Assembly: GCF_937874145.1 (NCBI RefSeq)
Contig: NZ_CALNBI010000301.1
Coordinates: 1-26,359, forward strand
Source of the DNA: an uncultured Chitinophaga sp.
GTDB lineage: Bacteria; Bacteroidota; Bacteroidia; Chitinophagales; Chitinophagaceae
Reading direction: 5' to 3'
DNA: 26,359 nucleotides
Part shown: in pieces, positions 16,094-24,150 of the stretch
Numbering within the stretch: the stretch's first letter is position 1
How the letters are laid out: every line of letters starts with the position of its first letter
The notes under the pieces: model-generated
Database searches by the model: none
Told to the model about the DNA's origin: nothing
Seen by the model: the letters and a program-made list of their open reading frames with translations, nothing else
Program-made: the position numbers and the translations under genes

Positions 16094-18301
16094 TCATAAT
16101 TCGAGGAAATCGTCATGGATGTTGTTCAGCACGGCGCCCAGGAACTTGCTGTCCAGGGAATGCAGGAACTCGATAGAATCTTTATCATTCTGTTTCAGGG
16201 TAGCATTGGAATTGAAAATCGCGATCACCCCTTCCGCATACTTTTCCAGCTCCTTGCTGTCTGTATAATCGTTCAGGGGAGCGCCTTCCATGAGAATAAA
16301 GTCGTAGTGCTTCTTCAGATCGGGCAGGTAGTTCAGGAGGTGGTTGGCAGGCAGGATCTCCGTAGGCGTGTAATCGCCGCCCTTGCAACCGATCACCTCG
16401 ATATTGTCGATGGAATAGGTAGTTACCAGTTCCCTCACTTTTTCGTAGGCGAACGCTTCCCGGGAAATAGAAAAGGATTCCAGTGTTGGCTTCGCGTCCA
16501 GCGCGACCGTGAGGTCGTTGTTGCAGAAGTTGGTGTCTATAACGAGCACTTTCTTGTTGCTGAGGCTCAGGCTGTAGGCCACTGCCTGCACCAGCGTGGT
16601 TTTGCCCTGCTGGGATTCCGTACTGGTGAAAAGGAAGATCGATTTTCCGCTTTTCTCCATTTCGAAACGGAGTTTCCGCAGCAGTTCCCGGAAACTGTTC
16701 TGTCGTTTTCGCACCGCTTTGGTATCGTCGATATTGGCCTGCAATACTTCCAGGATACTGAATTTGTGCAGGTCGGCATGGTTCACCGTGGCGATGAGCT
16801 TCAGGTCTACGCTCTTCAGGAAGTTGGACGGCGACTTGATGCTGGTATCGAACAGTTCTTTGAAAATGATGCCGAGGGAAGTGAGGAAGAATACTGCCAT
16901 GCCGGTCATGCCCATGATGATCGCGCGTTTGGAGGATTCGGGTTTGATAGCCGGTTGCCCTTTCAGCGTTTGGCGGAAGTTGTCGGTGGGCACGGTGCGG
17001 TTGTCGATCGCGGAGTTCATTTTCTCCTTGAGGCGGTTGTATTCATCCTGCGCCAGCTGTACTTCCTGCTGGAGCGTGCTTACGGTGGCTTCTTTGTTGG
17101 CGTAAGATCCCAGTGAGCCTTTCAGCGAACGGATCTTCTGTTCCAGCGTGGCGATGTTCTGGCGGGAGGCGCTGATATCGGCTTCCAGGGTAATTTTGCG
17201 CTGGATGAGCTCTTCCTTCGTTACCACGGTGCTGGGGCCGCCGGTGCTGGAGGTAGGCAGCGCAGATTCGGCCTGTTGCAGTTGCTTGCGGAGGGCTTTG
17301 ATCTTTTCTTCCACTTCTTCGGAGGTAGTGCCGGTCCGCAGCTTTTCATCGTTGAGGCGGTTGATTTCCTTCCGGATCGAAACAACGTTTGCGTTGGCGT
17401 TGGCGGAACCGTAAGTCACCTTGCCCGTTCCGGCAGCGGCTATCTGGGTGGTGAGGGAACCCAGGGTGGAGGTCATGATATTGAGGCTTGAGCGCTCGTC
17501 CAGCAATGCTTTTTCCAGCTGGCTGATCAGCCCCAGTTCCGAACCGCTGGCGGCTTCGATATTAAGAACGCCTTCAGAAGTTTTATACATGCGCAGCGCT
17601 TCCACCTTGGCATCCAGTTCCGTTTTCTTCTGGTTCACCAGTTCGGCGAACGTTTCCACGTTTTCCACGGTGCGTTCGGAACGCAGGCTGCGATAATAGC
17701 GGATGAATTCGCTGTACAGCGTGTTTACCACGAAGGCCGACTGCTCGGGGTTTTCTGAACGGTATGCAATGTCGATATAATCGGTGCGGGCCACACGGTT
17801 TACGTTCAGCATCTTGCGGATAGCTTCATAATCGTATTTGCAAAGCTTCATGAACTCCTGCACTTTGCGCTCATCCGGATCATAGGAAGACAGCATCTGC
17901 AGGGAATCCAGTTTCTCCCGGCAGATCCGCATGGCCGCTTCGCGGTTGAAGGCGAGGTATTCTTTCGACTTCAGGTCCTGTTCCTTCAACACAACAAATG
18001 GCTTGGGGCCAGACAGGTCATGCAATAACAATTTATAAGACAGCAGGCTGATCACGAGGGGCGACGTCATCGTCTGCATGGCATTTTCAAACTTGACGTC
18101 GGCTTCAAATATATTATTGCCTTCGTCACGAAGCGTGATCTGGTCTTTAATGGTAAATCCGGTGGAAATCTGGGCAGTAGATGAATACAATCGGGGCCGG
18201 CCCATTGTGAAAAAGAATGCGGCGGCGATCGCGAAAATCGTTCCGCCAATGATCCACCATTTCTTTTTCAGCAACGCCTTTATGAAATATATTATGTCCA
18301 T
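16094..18301 (-). CDS. Wzz/Wzc-like polysaccharide co-polymerase with degenerate tyrosine-kinase domain
   Basis: This 735-residue protein sets chain length and links polymerisation to export. It has TM1 (about 16-32), a periplasmic Wzz domain, a long coiled coil (about 210-430), TM2 (about 459-480), and a cytoplasmic BY-kinase-like domain. The nucleotide site shows a Walker A-like TESQQGKTTL (Lys567, Thr568) and a Walker A' VLVIDTNF (Asp589). The Walker B segment reads FILMEGAP, with Glu672 where Asp is usual, and the C-terminus (ending DDFLEL) has no tyrosine cluster. Autophosphorylation of a tyrosine tail therefore seems impossible; ATP binding may remain. It is the first gene of the minus-strand EPS run, 422 bp from the next gene upstream. 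A hairpin terminator lies 35 nt before its start. Confidence 0.88.
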   Translation of the reverse strand: MDIIYFIKALLKKKWWIIGGTIFAIAAAFFFTMGRPRLYSSTAQISTGFTIKDQITLRDEGNNIFEADVKFENAMQTMTSPLVISLLSYKLLLHDLSGPKPFVVLKEQDLKSKEYLAFNREAAMRICREKLDSLQMLSSYDPDERKVQEFMKLCKYDYEAIRKMLNVNRVARTDYIDIAYRSENPEQSAFVVNTLYSEFIRYYRSLRSERTVENVETFAELVNQKKTELDAKVEALRMYKTSEGVLNIEAASGSELGLISQLEKALLDERSSLNIMTSTLGSLTTQIAAAGTGKVTYGSANANANVVSIRKEINRLNDEKLRTGTTSEEVEEKIKALRKQLQQAESALPTSSTGGPSTVVTKEELIQRKITLEADISASRQNIATLEQKIRSLKGSLGSYANKEATVSTLQQEVQLAQDEYNRLKEKMNSAIDNRTVPTDNFRQTLKGQPAIKPESSKRAIIMGMTGMAVFFLTSLGIIFKELFDTSIKSPSNFLKSVDLKLIATVNHADLHKFSILEVLQANIDDTKAVRKRQNSFRELLRKLRFEMEKSGKSIFLFTSTESQQGKTTLVQAVAYSLSLSNKKVLVIDTNFCNNDLTVALDAKPTLESFSISREAFAYEKVRELVTTYSIDNIEVIGCKGGDYTPTEILPANHLLNYLPDLKKHYDFILMEGAPLNDYTDSKELEKYAEGVIAIFNSNATLKQNDKDSIEFLHSLDSKFLGAVLNNIHDDFLEL

Positions 18302-18335
18302 ATCAATTATATTTTTTCATTAACTATCACAGCTT

Positions 18336-18356
18336 AAAAAAGCCGGTAAAAACCGG
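18336..18356 (-). terminator. Hairpin with T run ahead of the co-polymerase gene
   Basis: CCGGT (18343-18347) and ACCGG (18352-18356) form a 5-bp stem with a 4-nt loop, followed on the minus strand by C and six T residues (18342-18336). It would stop transcripts coming from the GT-C gene. Its position 35 nt before the co-polymerase ATG also allows a leader-attenuator role. The stem is short, so confidence is moderate. Confidence 0.45.
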
Positions 18357-18660
18357 ATATTCAAACTTGCGAAAGTTTCGATTTATGAGGAGCGCAACGC
18401 CCGAAAGCATGTACTTCCGGCAATGCACAACTTTTCCGCCTTGTCAAATTCAAAGGAATGGTAAAAATAACTGGCCCACGACGGGCGCTGAGGTTTTGCG
18501 AAGGAACAGGTTAAACAACGAAAAAATTCAAGTATAAGGGGAGCCGGCATATCGGGAGAACGTTGACATGTCTCTTTCCGGGAAGCGAATTTGCTTCTTC
18601 GGTATATCCGGTTTTTTTTGCAATATTATGGTGCATCTCCCTAATAACATAATTTTTTCT

Positions 18661-18678
18661 GGGAAATCATGATTTCCC
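18661..18678. promoter_or_regulatory. Perfect 18-bp palindrome, possible operator
   Basis: GGGAAATCA followed by TGATTTCCC is a perfect 18-bp palindrome, 46 bp past the end of the GT-C gene and about 360 bp before the co-polymerase gene. No T run follows on either strand, so it does not look like a terminator. A protein-binding site is the most likely alternative. One half-site (ATGATTTCCC) recurs at 8882-8891, upstream of the giant protein gene. Confidence 0.4.
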
Positions 18679-18723
18679 TTCGTGAACGCCGGAATTCGAT
18701 CTGTGAAATCGGGGAATGCAGTA

Positions 18724-19983
18724 TTAAGCGAAATTAAAATACGTCTCCAGCGATACGATTCCAATGATCATACCTACCGCATAACGCGCTATTTTTGAAT
18801 GATTTATTTCTTCCGCAGGCCATAAAACCAGGATCAGAAACGGTACGATCTGCGCGATATAGCGGGAGCTGAAAAGATGGGTAACTGCGAAATTGGAGCA
18901 CAATAACAGGCCGATTAAAAAGATCAGGAACACTTTAAAAGGTGTTGCAACATATCTTTTCAACCAGATGAGCATGCATACCATAAAGTAGATGGCCAGC
19001 ACGCACAGGAAGGGGGAAATCAGGAAAGGATAGAGGCGCATGAAGAAGCCGGGCATGATCTTCTCAAGCCCTTTGTTCAGCGGGGCATAGGTAAAATGCA
19101 GTACGAACAGGTTCAGCGCCAGGCATACCAGGTAACCGCCCGCCATCCAGTACAACGTTTTCCTGTTAAACACAAACCAGCGCGGCGCCAGGATCAGGGT
19201 GATCAATGCCGCGTAACCAAAACCGAGCAGCCCGTGCCATATGCTGAAGCCATGGCTGATGTAAGCCTGCGCCGGAGGCGTGAAGCCTTTCCATATCAGG
19301 AATACCGGCAGGCAACATGCCAGCGCCACCACTCCATATATTATTATTGTTACAACACGTAAATAATCTTTCCGCAGCAGGTACATGAGCGCCATGACGC
19401 CGCCTGCCGGTAACAGTACGAGGAAAGGAGCACGGCCAAGGATGCCCAGGCCGGCCAGTGCGCCGGCGAGTAAACCGAGGCCAAGCGCTGGCCAGGTACG
19501 GTCCGTCTTCAGCGCGAACCATAATACTACTACCGAAGCAAAACTGAAAAACAGGCTGGGTATCTCGGTAAGCGCCATGCCGGACACTTGCCAAACCACA
19601 GGAGCCGCCAGCACACAGAGCGAAACGGCCCAGGCCTTCTTCATATCCGCCTGCCAGATCTGCCGCAACAACAGGGCGAGCAGCACAATTATAGCACCGA
19701 GGAAAAATACGTTTACCAGGCGCACACCGGGTACATCCAGCCCCGTGAAGGGCAGGAGCGCCGTATGTACAAACTGGTACAATGGGCCGGGGGCCTGGTC
19801 TTTCATCTCCAGCAGAAAATCCCTGCTGAGCCCGGTCTCCTGGTACAACGCCACGTTATGCAGAAAGTAAGGCTCATCGTGCAGCGGCGGCTGACGGTGC
19901 ATCAACGTTATAATAAATAAAACCAGGAAACCAGCGATGCCGGCAGCCAGTAATACAGGTTGAGGGCGGAAAAGTCGCTTCAT
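18724..19983 (-). CDS. GT-C-type membrane glycosyltransferase (PMT/ArnT-like, family 39)
   Basis: A 419-residue polytopic protein with ten or more hydrophobic helices. After the first helix it carries LHDEPYF with the Asp-Glu pair (Asp36, Glu37) typical of GT-C enzymes that use polyprenyl-phosphate sugars. The first periplasmic loop contains KDQAPGPLYQFVH, as in PMT/ArnT-like proteins. It may move a sugar from a lipid carrier onto the EPS, a protein or a lipid; the acceptor is unknown. The frame is open from 20106, but that earlier ATG lies inside a good promoter match (20077-20106) and adds a sequence with no family likeness. The ATG at 19981-19983 (MKRLFRPQP, then a helix) is preferred. It is a lone gene between the two EPS operons. 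Confidence 0.78.
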   Translation of the reverse strand: MKRLFRPQPVLLAAGIAGFLVLFIITLMHRQPPLHDEPYFLHNVALYQETGLSRDFLLEMKDQAPGPLYQFVHTALLPFTGLDVPGVRLVNVFFLGAIIVLLALLLRQIWQADMKKAWAVSLCVLAAPVVWQVSGMALTEIPSLFFSFASVVVLWFALKTDRTWPALGLGLLAGALAGLGILGRAPFLVLLPAGGVMALMYLLRKDYLRVVTIIIYGVVALACCLPVFLIWKGFTPPAQAYISHGFSIWHGLLGFGYAALITLILAPRWFVFNRKTLYWMAGGYLVCLALNLFVLHFTYAPLNKGLEKIMPGFFMRLYPFLISPFLCVLAIYFMVCMLIWLKRYVATPFKVFLIFLIGLLLCSNFAVTHLFSSRYIAQIVPFLILVLWPAEEINHSKIARYAVGMIIGIVSLETYFNFA

Positions 19984-20076
19984 AATGGAAACGAAGGTAT
20001 TTAATAATGAAAAGGGATGGGGCGTTGGCAGCAACATAGGTAATTGGCCTGCACCGCAAACAAGGACTAAGGTAGG

Positions 20077-20106
20077 CAAAAATAGGACGAACGTTCCAAC
20101 ATTCAA
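20077..20106 (-). promoter_or_regulatory. Bacteroidota-type promoter for the GT-C gene
   Basis: On the minus strand, TTG (20106-20104), a 19-nt spacer and TATTTTTG (20084-20077) match the Bacteroidota consensus TTG-N17-23-TAnnTTTG exactly. Transcription would start near 20070 and give a leader of about 87 nt before the ATG at 19983. Confidence 0.6.
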
Positions 20107-20199
20107 TGTTCATTTTTACGCTTTTACCGGAAAAAAAATGCCTTTCGCCAAAAAAAGTGGGAGAGAAGCAGAACGTGTAATAATTTTACCCCCGTTGAG

Positions 20200-20280
20200 A
20201 ATGGTTAATGTGAAAAAATTAATCATATCGACATATTAGGAATTCAGAATTATATTGTAGATTTGACTTAATTAACCATT
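20200..20280. repeat. 10-bp inverted repeat in the divergent control region
   Basis: AATGGTTAAT (20200-20209) and its exact reverse complement ATTAACCATT (20271-20280) are separated by 61 nt. The spacing is too wide for a simple hairpin; paired binding sites or chance in AT-rich DNA are the two readings. Confidence 0.3.
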
Positions 20281-20288
20281 GTAGATTT
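20254..20288 (+). repeat. 11-bp direct repeat upstream of the EPS operon
   Basis: ATTGTAGATTT occurs at 20254-20264 and again at 20278-20288, start-to-start distance 24 bp. The first copy extends into TAGATTTG (20258-20265), which fits the -7 element TAnnTTTG, so the repeat may be a duplicated promoter element or a regulator's tandem site. Confidence 0.35.
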
Positions 20289-20380
20289 TAACCTGACCTC
20301 CTCACCAGTATCCCCTGAAAAGCTTCAAAAAGATAATTTTACTGCCAGATCCGATCTAAAACCTTCTGACGCTATTTGCA

Positions 20381-20408
20381 TTGCGTAGAGCTTTGGAATA
20401 GTACTTTG
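20381..20408 (+). promoter_or_regulatory. Possible promoter of the response regulator/EPS operon
   Basis: TTG (20381-20383), an 18-nt spacer and TACTTTG (20402-20408) resemble the Bacteroidota promoter but lack one base between TA and TTTG. It would give a very short leader before the ATG at 20431. The TAGATTTG at 20258-20265 is a rival. Confidence 0.3.
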
Positions 20409-20430
20409 ACAAACTTTAAAGAAAGAAGGT

Positions 20431-20823
20431 ATGAAAAAGAAAGTAATGATAATTGATGATAGCGCGCCGATCAGAATGCTGTTGGAAGTGATGTTTAAAA
20501 GAGAATACGATGTCGTAACCGCGCAGGATGGCCTCGCCGCAATGGCCTGGCTCTCACAGGGGAATATGGTCGACCTTATTGTAACCGACCTGGCTATGCC
20601 CAATATCAACGGATGGGAACTCGTGGAATACCTGTCCGAAAGCCACCTCTACAAAAACATCCCGGTAGTGGTATTGAGCGGCAGCCTCAACGATCAGTCT
20701 GAATCCGTGACCCGACTTTACCTGAACGTTTTCGATGTTATCAGAAAACCCTTCAATCCCATCGAACTGCTGGAACGCGTGAAAGTGATACTGGACAAAC
20801 AACAACTGCAGGTTGTTGCCTGA
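20431..20823 (+). CDS. CheY-like single-domain response regulator
   Basis: A 130-residue stand-alone receiver domain. All key residues are present: acidic pair Asp9-Asp10 (MIIDDS), phospho-acceptor Asp53 (VTDLAMP), switch Ser83 (VVLSGS) and Lys106 (IRKPFNP). There is no output domain, so it must act by protein contact. It is the first gene of the plus-strand EPS operon, 48 bp before a sugar transferase whose N-terminus looks like a degenerate receiver; I infer that the two may interact. No histidine kinase is in the window. An AGAAGG purine run lies almost directly against the ATG. Confidence 0.92.
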   Translation: MKKKVMIIDDSAPIRMLLEVMFKREYDVVTAQDGLAAMAWLSQGNMVDLIVTDLAMPNINGWELVEYLSESHLYKNIPVVVLSGSLNDQSESVTRLYLNVFDVIRKPFNPIELLERVKVILDKQQLQVVA

Positions 20824-20871
20824 GTACATCCGTAGCAATGTTTATTACCCTGAATATTTCAACCGAATAGC

Positions 20872-22020
20872 ATGAACATGAGTACACCCGTAATTGTGGC
20901 ACCCCTGAATACGGCAAAACAAAATGCTGCTAAAAATGTGAATGAGGCAATAGCCCAGTCTGACCCGCGACTGGTGCTTCTCCTGGGTTACCGCCCCGCT
21001 ACCGCCGCAGGCTCCGCCAGCGGCAAGATGCAACAGGTAAACAATACGCTGGACGCACAGGTACAGGTACTGCAACTGCTGAACCGCGACCGCATCGTAC
21101 CCTCGGCGATTATCGTACACCAATCCGCCCTGCAGGCTGATGACTGCGTATCCTGGAGCCGCTTCTTTGAACTGCACACCATCTTCCGCACCATTCCCTT
21201 CTTCCTGCTCGTCGACGTGCCGGGCGAAAGCGAACAGGCATTCGTGAAGAAACATGCTTTCATCGATGAACTGGTAACACCCGCCTGCATGCAGCAACGC
21301 CTCGTTTCAAAAATCAACTTTGTAAAGAAACTGAAACGGCTGCAAAACGTTCCCGGCATCACCGTGCCGCCCGTCAGGGAAGTAAAGAAGAAAAGCCCGG
21401 TAGACGCCGTGCTGAAACGCAGCCTCGATATCGTTGCCTCTTCCGTAGGCCTCCTGGTGGCGAGCCCCTTCATGCTGATCATCGCAGCGATGATCCGGAT
21501 GGAATCCAAAGGGCCGATTTTCTATGCATCGCCCCGCGCAGGCCGCAACTACCGCGTATTTAAATTCTATAAGTTCAGGACCATGGTCCCGGATGCAGAT
21601 AAGCAGCTGGACAAGCTGAAACACATGAACCAGTACGACACCAACGGTAACGGACCTACTTTTATCAAGGTGTCGAACGACCCGCGCATCACCCGCCTCG
21701 GCAACTTCCTCCGCAACAGCAGCCTCGACGAGCTGCCGCAGCTGCTGAACGTACTCCGCGGCGACATGTCGCTGGTAGGCAACCGCCCCCTGCCGCTTTA
21801 TGAAGCCACTACGCTCACAACCGACGACTGGGCGGAACGCTTCCTGGCTCCCGCCGGCATCACCGGGCTCTGGCAGATCAGCAAGCGCGGCAAAAAAGAA
21901 ATGTCGGTCGAAGAACGCATCAACCTCGACATCGATTATGCCGGCAAGCATAATTTCATGTACGATATGTGGCTCATCGTGAATACGCCGTTTGCGCTTA
22001 TTCAAAAAGACAATGTATAA
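20872..22020 (+). CDS. Initiating sugar-phosphate transferase with N-terminal pseudo-receiver domain
   Basis: The 382-residue protein starts the lipid-linked repeat unit by moving a sugar-1-phosphate to undecaprenyl phosphate. The C-terminal half (about 180-382) is a typical bacterial sugar transferase: basic KRSLDIV followed by one membrane segment, KFRTM (234-238), LDELPQLLNVLRGDMSLVGNRP (285-306), GITGLWQ (329-335). In place of the usual four-helix membrane N-terminus it has a soluble domain (about 1-158) whose order of strands and helices, and the segment IDELVTPACMQQRLVSKI, resemble a response-regulator receiver. The phospho-acceptor position is apparently His83 (AIIVHQS), so it is probably not phosphorylated. 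A second ATG two codons on (20878) is an equal start. It overlaps the next gene (TAATG). Confidence 0.9.
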   Translation: MNMSTPVIVAPLNTAKQNAAKNVNEAIAQSDPRLVLLLGYRPATAAGSASGKMQQVNNTLDAQVQVLQLLNRDRIVPSAIIVHQSALQADDCVSWSRFFELHTIFRTIPFFLLVDVPGESEQAFVKKHAFIDELVTPACMQQRLVSKINFVKKLKRLQNVPGITVPPVREVKKKSPVDAVLKRSLDIVASSVGLLVASPFMLIIAAMIRMESKGPIFYASPRAGRNYRVFKFYKFRTMVPDADKQLDKLKHMNQYDTNGNGPTFIKVSNDPRITRLGNFLRNSSLDELPQLLNVLRGDMSLVGNRPLPLYEATTLTTDDWAERFLAPAGITGLWQISKRGKKEMSVEERINLDIDYAGKHNFMYDMWLIVNTPFALIQKDNV

Positions 22021-23231
22021 TGATCCTCCTTATTGAGATATTTTTACTTACCTACTTAACCGGATGCGTACTGTACAACCTCTTTTTCTCGATCGCCGGG
22101 AAATGTGTTGCCCGCCGGCCGTCTCCCCAACCCGAAACAGACGCTCCCGCCAAAGTCGCCATCCTGGTTCCCGCCTATAAGGAAGATGCCGTCATCCTTT
22201 CCGTGGCCCGCAGTTATGCGGAACTGGACTACCCGAAACAGTCGTACGACGTTTGGGTGATCGCGGACTCCCTCCAGCCGGAAACCCTCCGGTTGCTGGA
22301 AGCGGCGCAGGTGCATGTACTGCCGGTTTCGTTCGACAAAAGCACAAAGGCCAAATCCCTGAACGCAGCCCTTGCCCATATCGGCGAAGGCTACGAACTG
22401 GTGCTCATCAGCGATGCAGACAACGTGCTGGCCCCCGATTTCCTCACCAAAGTGAACCAGGCATACCGCCAGGGGCACCATGCCATACAGGCGCAAAGGG
22501 TGGCCAAGAACATCGAGACGCCCTTCGCCGTGCTTGATACGGCAAACGAAATCATCGCCAATCACATCTACCGCAAAGGAAGCAATGCAGTGGGTTTATC
22601 TTCCTCCGTGATCGGGTCGGGCATGGTTTTCCATTACCCGCTCATCAAATCGGTCATGGAGAACATCGACGCCACCGGCGGGTTCGACAAGGTGCTGCAG
22701 TTGGAAGTCGTATCCCGCGGGCATCGCATCCATTACCTGGAAGACGCGCTCATTTTCGACGAAAAGGTCGAGAACTCCGCCGCGTTCAGCAATCAGCGCA
22801 GGAGATGGATCTCCAGCCAGTTCCTGTATTTCAGGCAATTCTGGAAACCCGGGCTGCAAAATTTGCTGAAAGGAAATTTCGACTATTTCAACCTTGCCTT
22901 TTGCCATAATCTCATGCTGCCACGGATGTTGCTGATCGCAGCAATTGTGTTCCTGGCAGCATGTTCCCTTGTTTTCGGCAGTTTCCTTACGATCCCGCTG
23001 TGGTGCTGGGGCGCGCTGTTTCTCCTGAATATGGTGAGCCTCGCGTTGCCCCTGCCGGCGCTCTTTTACCGCCGTTATATGCTGACGGCCATGCTGAGCC
23101 TGCCGAAGGCCATGTGGATGATGGTGATGATCCTCTTCCGGATCAAAGGCGCCAACAAGAGCTTTATCCATACACAGCACCATAAAACTGACATCAACAA
23201 CCCCTTGCTGAATGTTGCCAGAAAAAACTGA
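22020..23231 (+). CDS. Membrane family 2 glycosyltransferase (processive/BcsA-like)
   Basis: A 403-residue inner membrane GT2. It has an N-terminal helix (1-25), LVPAYKED (49-56), Asp83, DAD at 132-134 in VLISDADN, an acceptor-site region GGFDKVLQLE (220-229), QRRRW (259-263) and two or more C-terminal helices (about 305-390). QxxRW is typical of chain-extending synthases, but also occurs in single-addition enzymes. The frame is open from 21969; I choose the ATG at 22020-22022 because it overlaps the preceding stop as TAATG and leads directly into the membrane helix. It overlaps the next gene by 20 nt. Confidence 0.88.
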   Translation: MILLIEIFLLTYLTGCVLYNLFFSIAGKCVARRPSPQPETDAPAKVAILVPAYKEDAVILSVARSYAELDYPKQSYDVWVIADSLQPETLRLLEAAQVHVLPVSFDKSTKAKSLNAALAHIGEGYELVLISDADNVLAPDFLTKVNQAYRQGHHAIQAQRVAKNIETPFAVLDTANEIIANHIYRKGSNAVGLSSSVIGSGMVFHYPLIKSVMENIDATGGFDKVLQLEVVSRGHRIHYLEDALIFDEKVENSAAFSNQRRRWISSQFLYFRQFWKPGLQNLLKGNFDYFNLAFCHNLMLPRMLLIAAIVFLAACSLVFGSFLTIPLWCWGALFLLNMVSLALPLPALFYRRYMLTAMLSLPKAMWMMVMILFRIKGANKSFIHTQHHKTDINNPLLNVARKN

Positions 23232-24150
23232 ATATAATCCCCTCGTGTCCATCGTTACGGTGAACTACAACAACGCCGCCGTAACGGCCGACCTGTTGCG
23301 TTCCCTCGCGGGCAACAGCTACCGGAATATCGAGGTGATCGTAGTCGACAATGCGTCCGTTGAGCAACCCAAAGCCATACTGGAAGCGGCCTATCCCGCG
23401 GTGAAAGTGATCCTGAACAGCGAGAACATGGGCTTTGCGGGTGGCAACAACGTAGGTATCAATGCAGCGTCCGGCGAATTCCTGTTCCTGGTCAACAACG
23501 ACACGGAGTTTACCGACGGCCTGATCGAGGGATTGCTGGATATTTTCCGGCAATATCCCGAAGCCGGCATCGCCTGCCCCAAATTCCATTACTTCTTTCA
23601 TAAAGGAACGATCGAATATGCGGGCTACCAGGCGGTGGATATCATGACCGGCCGCAATAGCATGATTGGTTGCAAAGAGCAGGACAACGGGCAGTACGAC
23701 GAAATCAAAGAAACCAATTACGCGCACGGCGGCGCCATGATGATCAGCCGGGAAGCCCTCGAAAAAGTGGGCCTCATGCCGGAAGTGTACTTCCTGTATT
23801 ACGAAGAATTCGATTGGTGCGAAATGTTCAAACGGAAAGGATACAAGGTGTATTATCAGTACAAATCACTGATCTATCACAAAGAATCGATGTCCACCGG
23901 CAAGAACAGCCCCCTGAAAACATATTACATTACCCGTAACAGGCTGCTGTTTATGAGAAGGAACATCAGCCTTCCGCGGCGGCTGGTATTTATGGCCTAT
24001 TTTTCCCTACTGACAATCCCCAAAAACACCCTGACCTTTCTAGGCCGCCGCGAAATGGTGCACCTGAAGGCGTTCTGGCGCGGTGTTTTCTGGAATATCC
24101 GAAATTTTAAAAAAAGCAACGATTATGTGTGGAATAGCAGGATTTATTGA
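23212..24150 (+). CDS. Family 2 glycosyltransferase (rhamnosyltransferase/WbbL-like)
   Basis: The 312-residue protein is a cytoplasmic GT2 without clear membrane helices apart from a hydrophobic patch near the C-terminus. It begins VSIVTVNYNN (12-21), with VIVVDNAS (Asp46), NMGFAGGNNVG, the DxD-equivalent LVNNDTEF and YEEFDWCEMFKRKGYKVYY near the acceptor site. This pattern is that of the WbbL/rhamnosyltransferase group, which adds one sugar to the lipid-linked unit. Both ends overlap the neighbours (20 nt and 26 nt), so the plus-strand genes are tightly coupled. The sugar is unknown. Confidence 0.88.
   Translation: MLPEKTEYNPLVSIVTVNYNNAAVTADLLRSLAGNSYRNIEVIVVDNASVEQPKAILEAAYPAVKVILNSENMGFAGGNNVGINAASGEFLFLVNNDTEFTDGLIEGLLDIFRQYPEAGIACPKFHYFFHKGTIEYAGYQAVDIMTGRNSMIGCKEQDNGQYDEIKETNYAHGGAMMISREALEKVGLMPEVYFLYYEEFDWCEMFKRKGYKVYYQYKSLIYHKESMSTGKNSPLKTYYITRNRLLFMRRNISLPRRLVFMAYFSLLTIPKNTLTFLGRREMVHLKAFWRGVFWNIRNFKKSNDYVWNSRIY

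Larger units (their letters stand above)
18302..18723. other. 422-bp intergenic region upstream of the co-polymerase gene
   Basis: No gene is visible. The region holds a minus-strand hairpin with T run (18336-18356), an AAACTT-GCGA-AAGTTT hairpin with a GNRA-type loop (around 18363-18378), a perfect 18-bp palindrome (18661-18678), and scattered AT-rich stretches. A one-mismatch match to the -7 promoter element (TATACTTG on the minus strand, 18529-18536) is the best promoter candidate I see for the co-polymerase operon; no -33 partner is evident. The stretch is the likely control region of the large minus-strand operon. Confidence 0.45.
19984..20430. other. 447-bp divergent control region
   Basis: This AT-rich stretch separates the minus-strand GT-C gene from the plus-strand EPS operon and holds no gene. 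It carries a minus-strand promoter match (20077-20106), a weaker plus-strand one (20381-20408), an 11-bp direct repeat (20254-20264 and 20278-20288) and a 10-bp inverted repeat (20200-20209 and 20271-20280). Confidence 0.5.
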
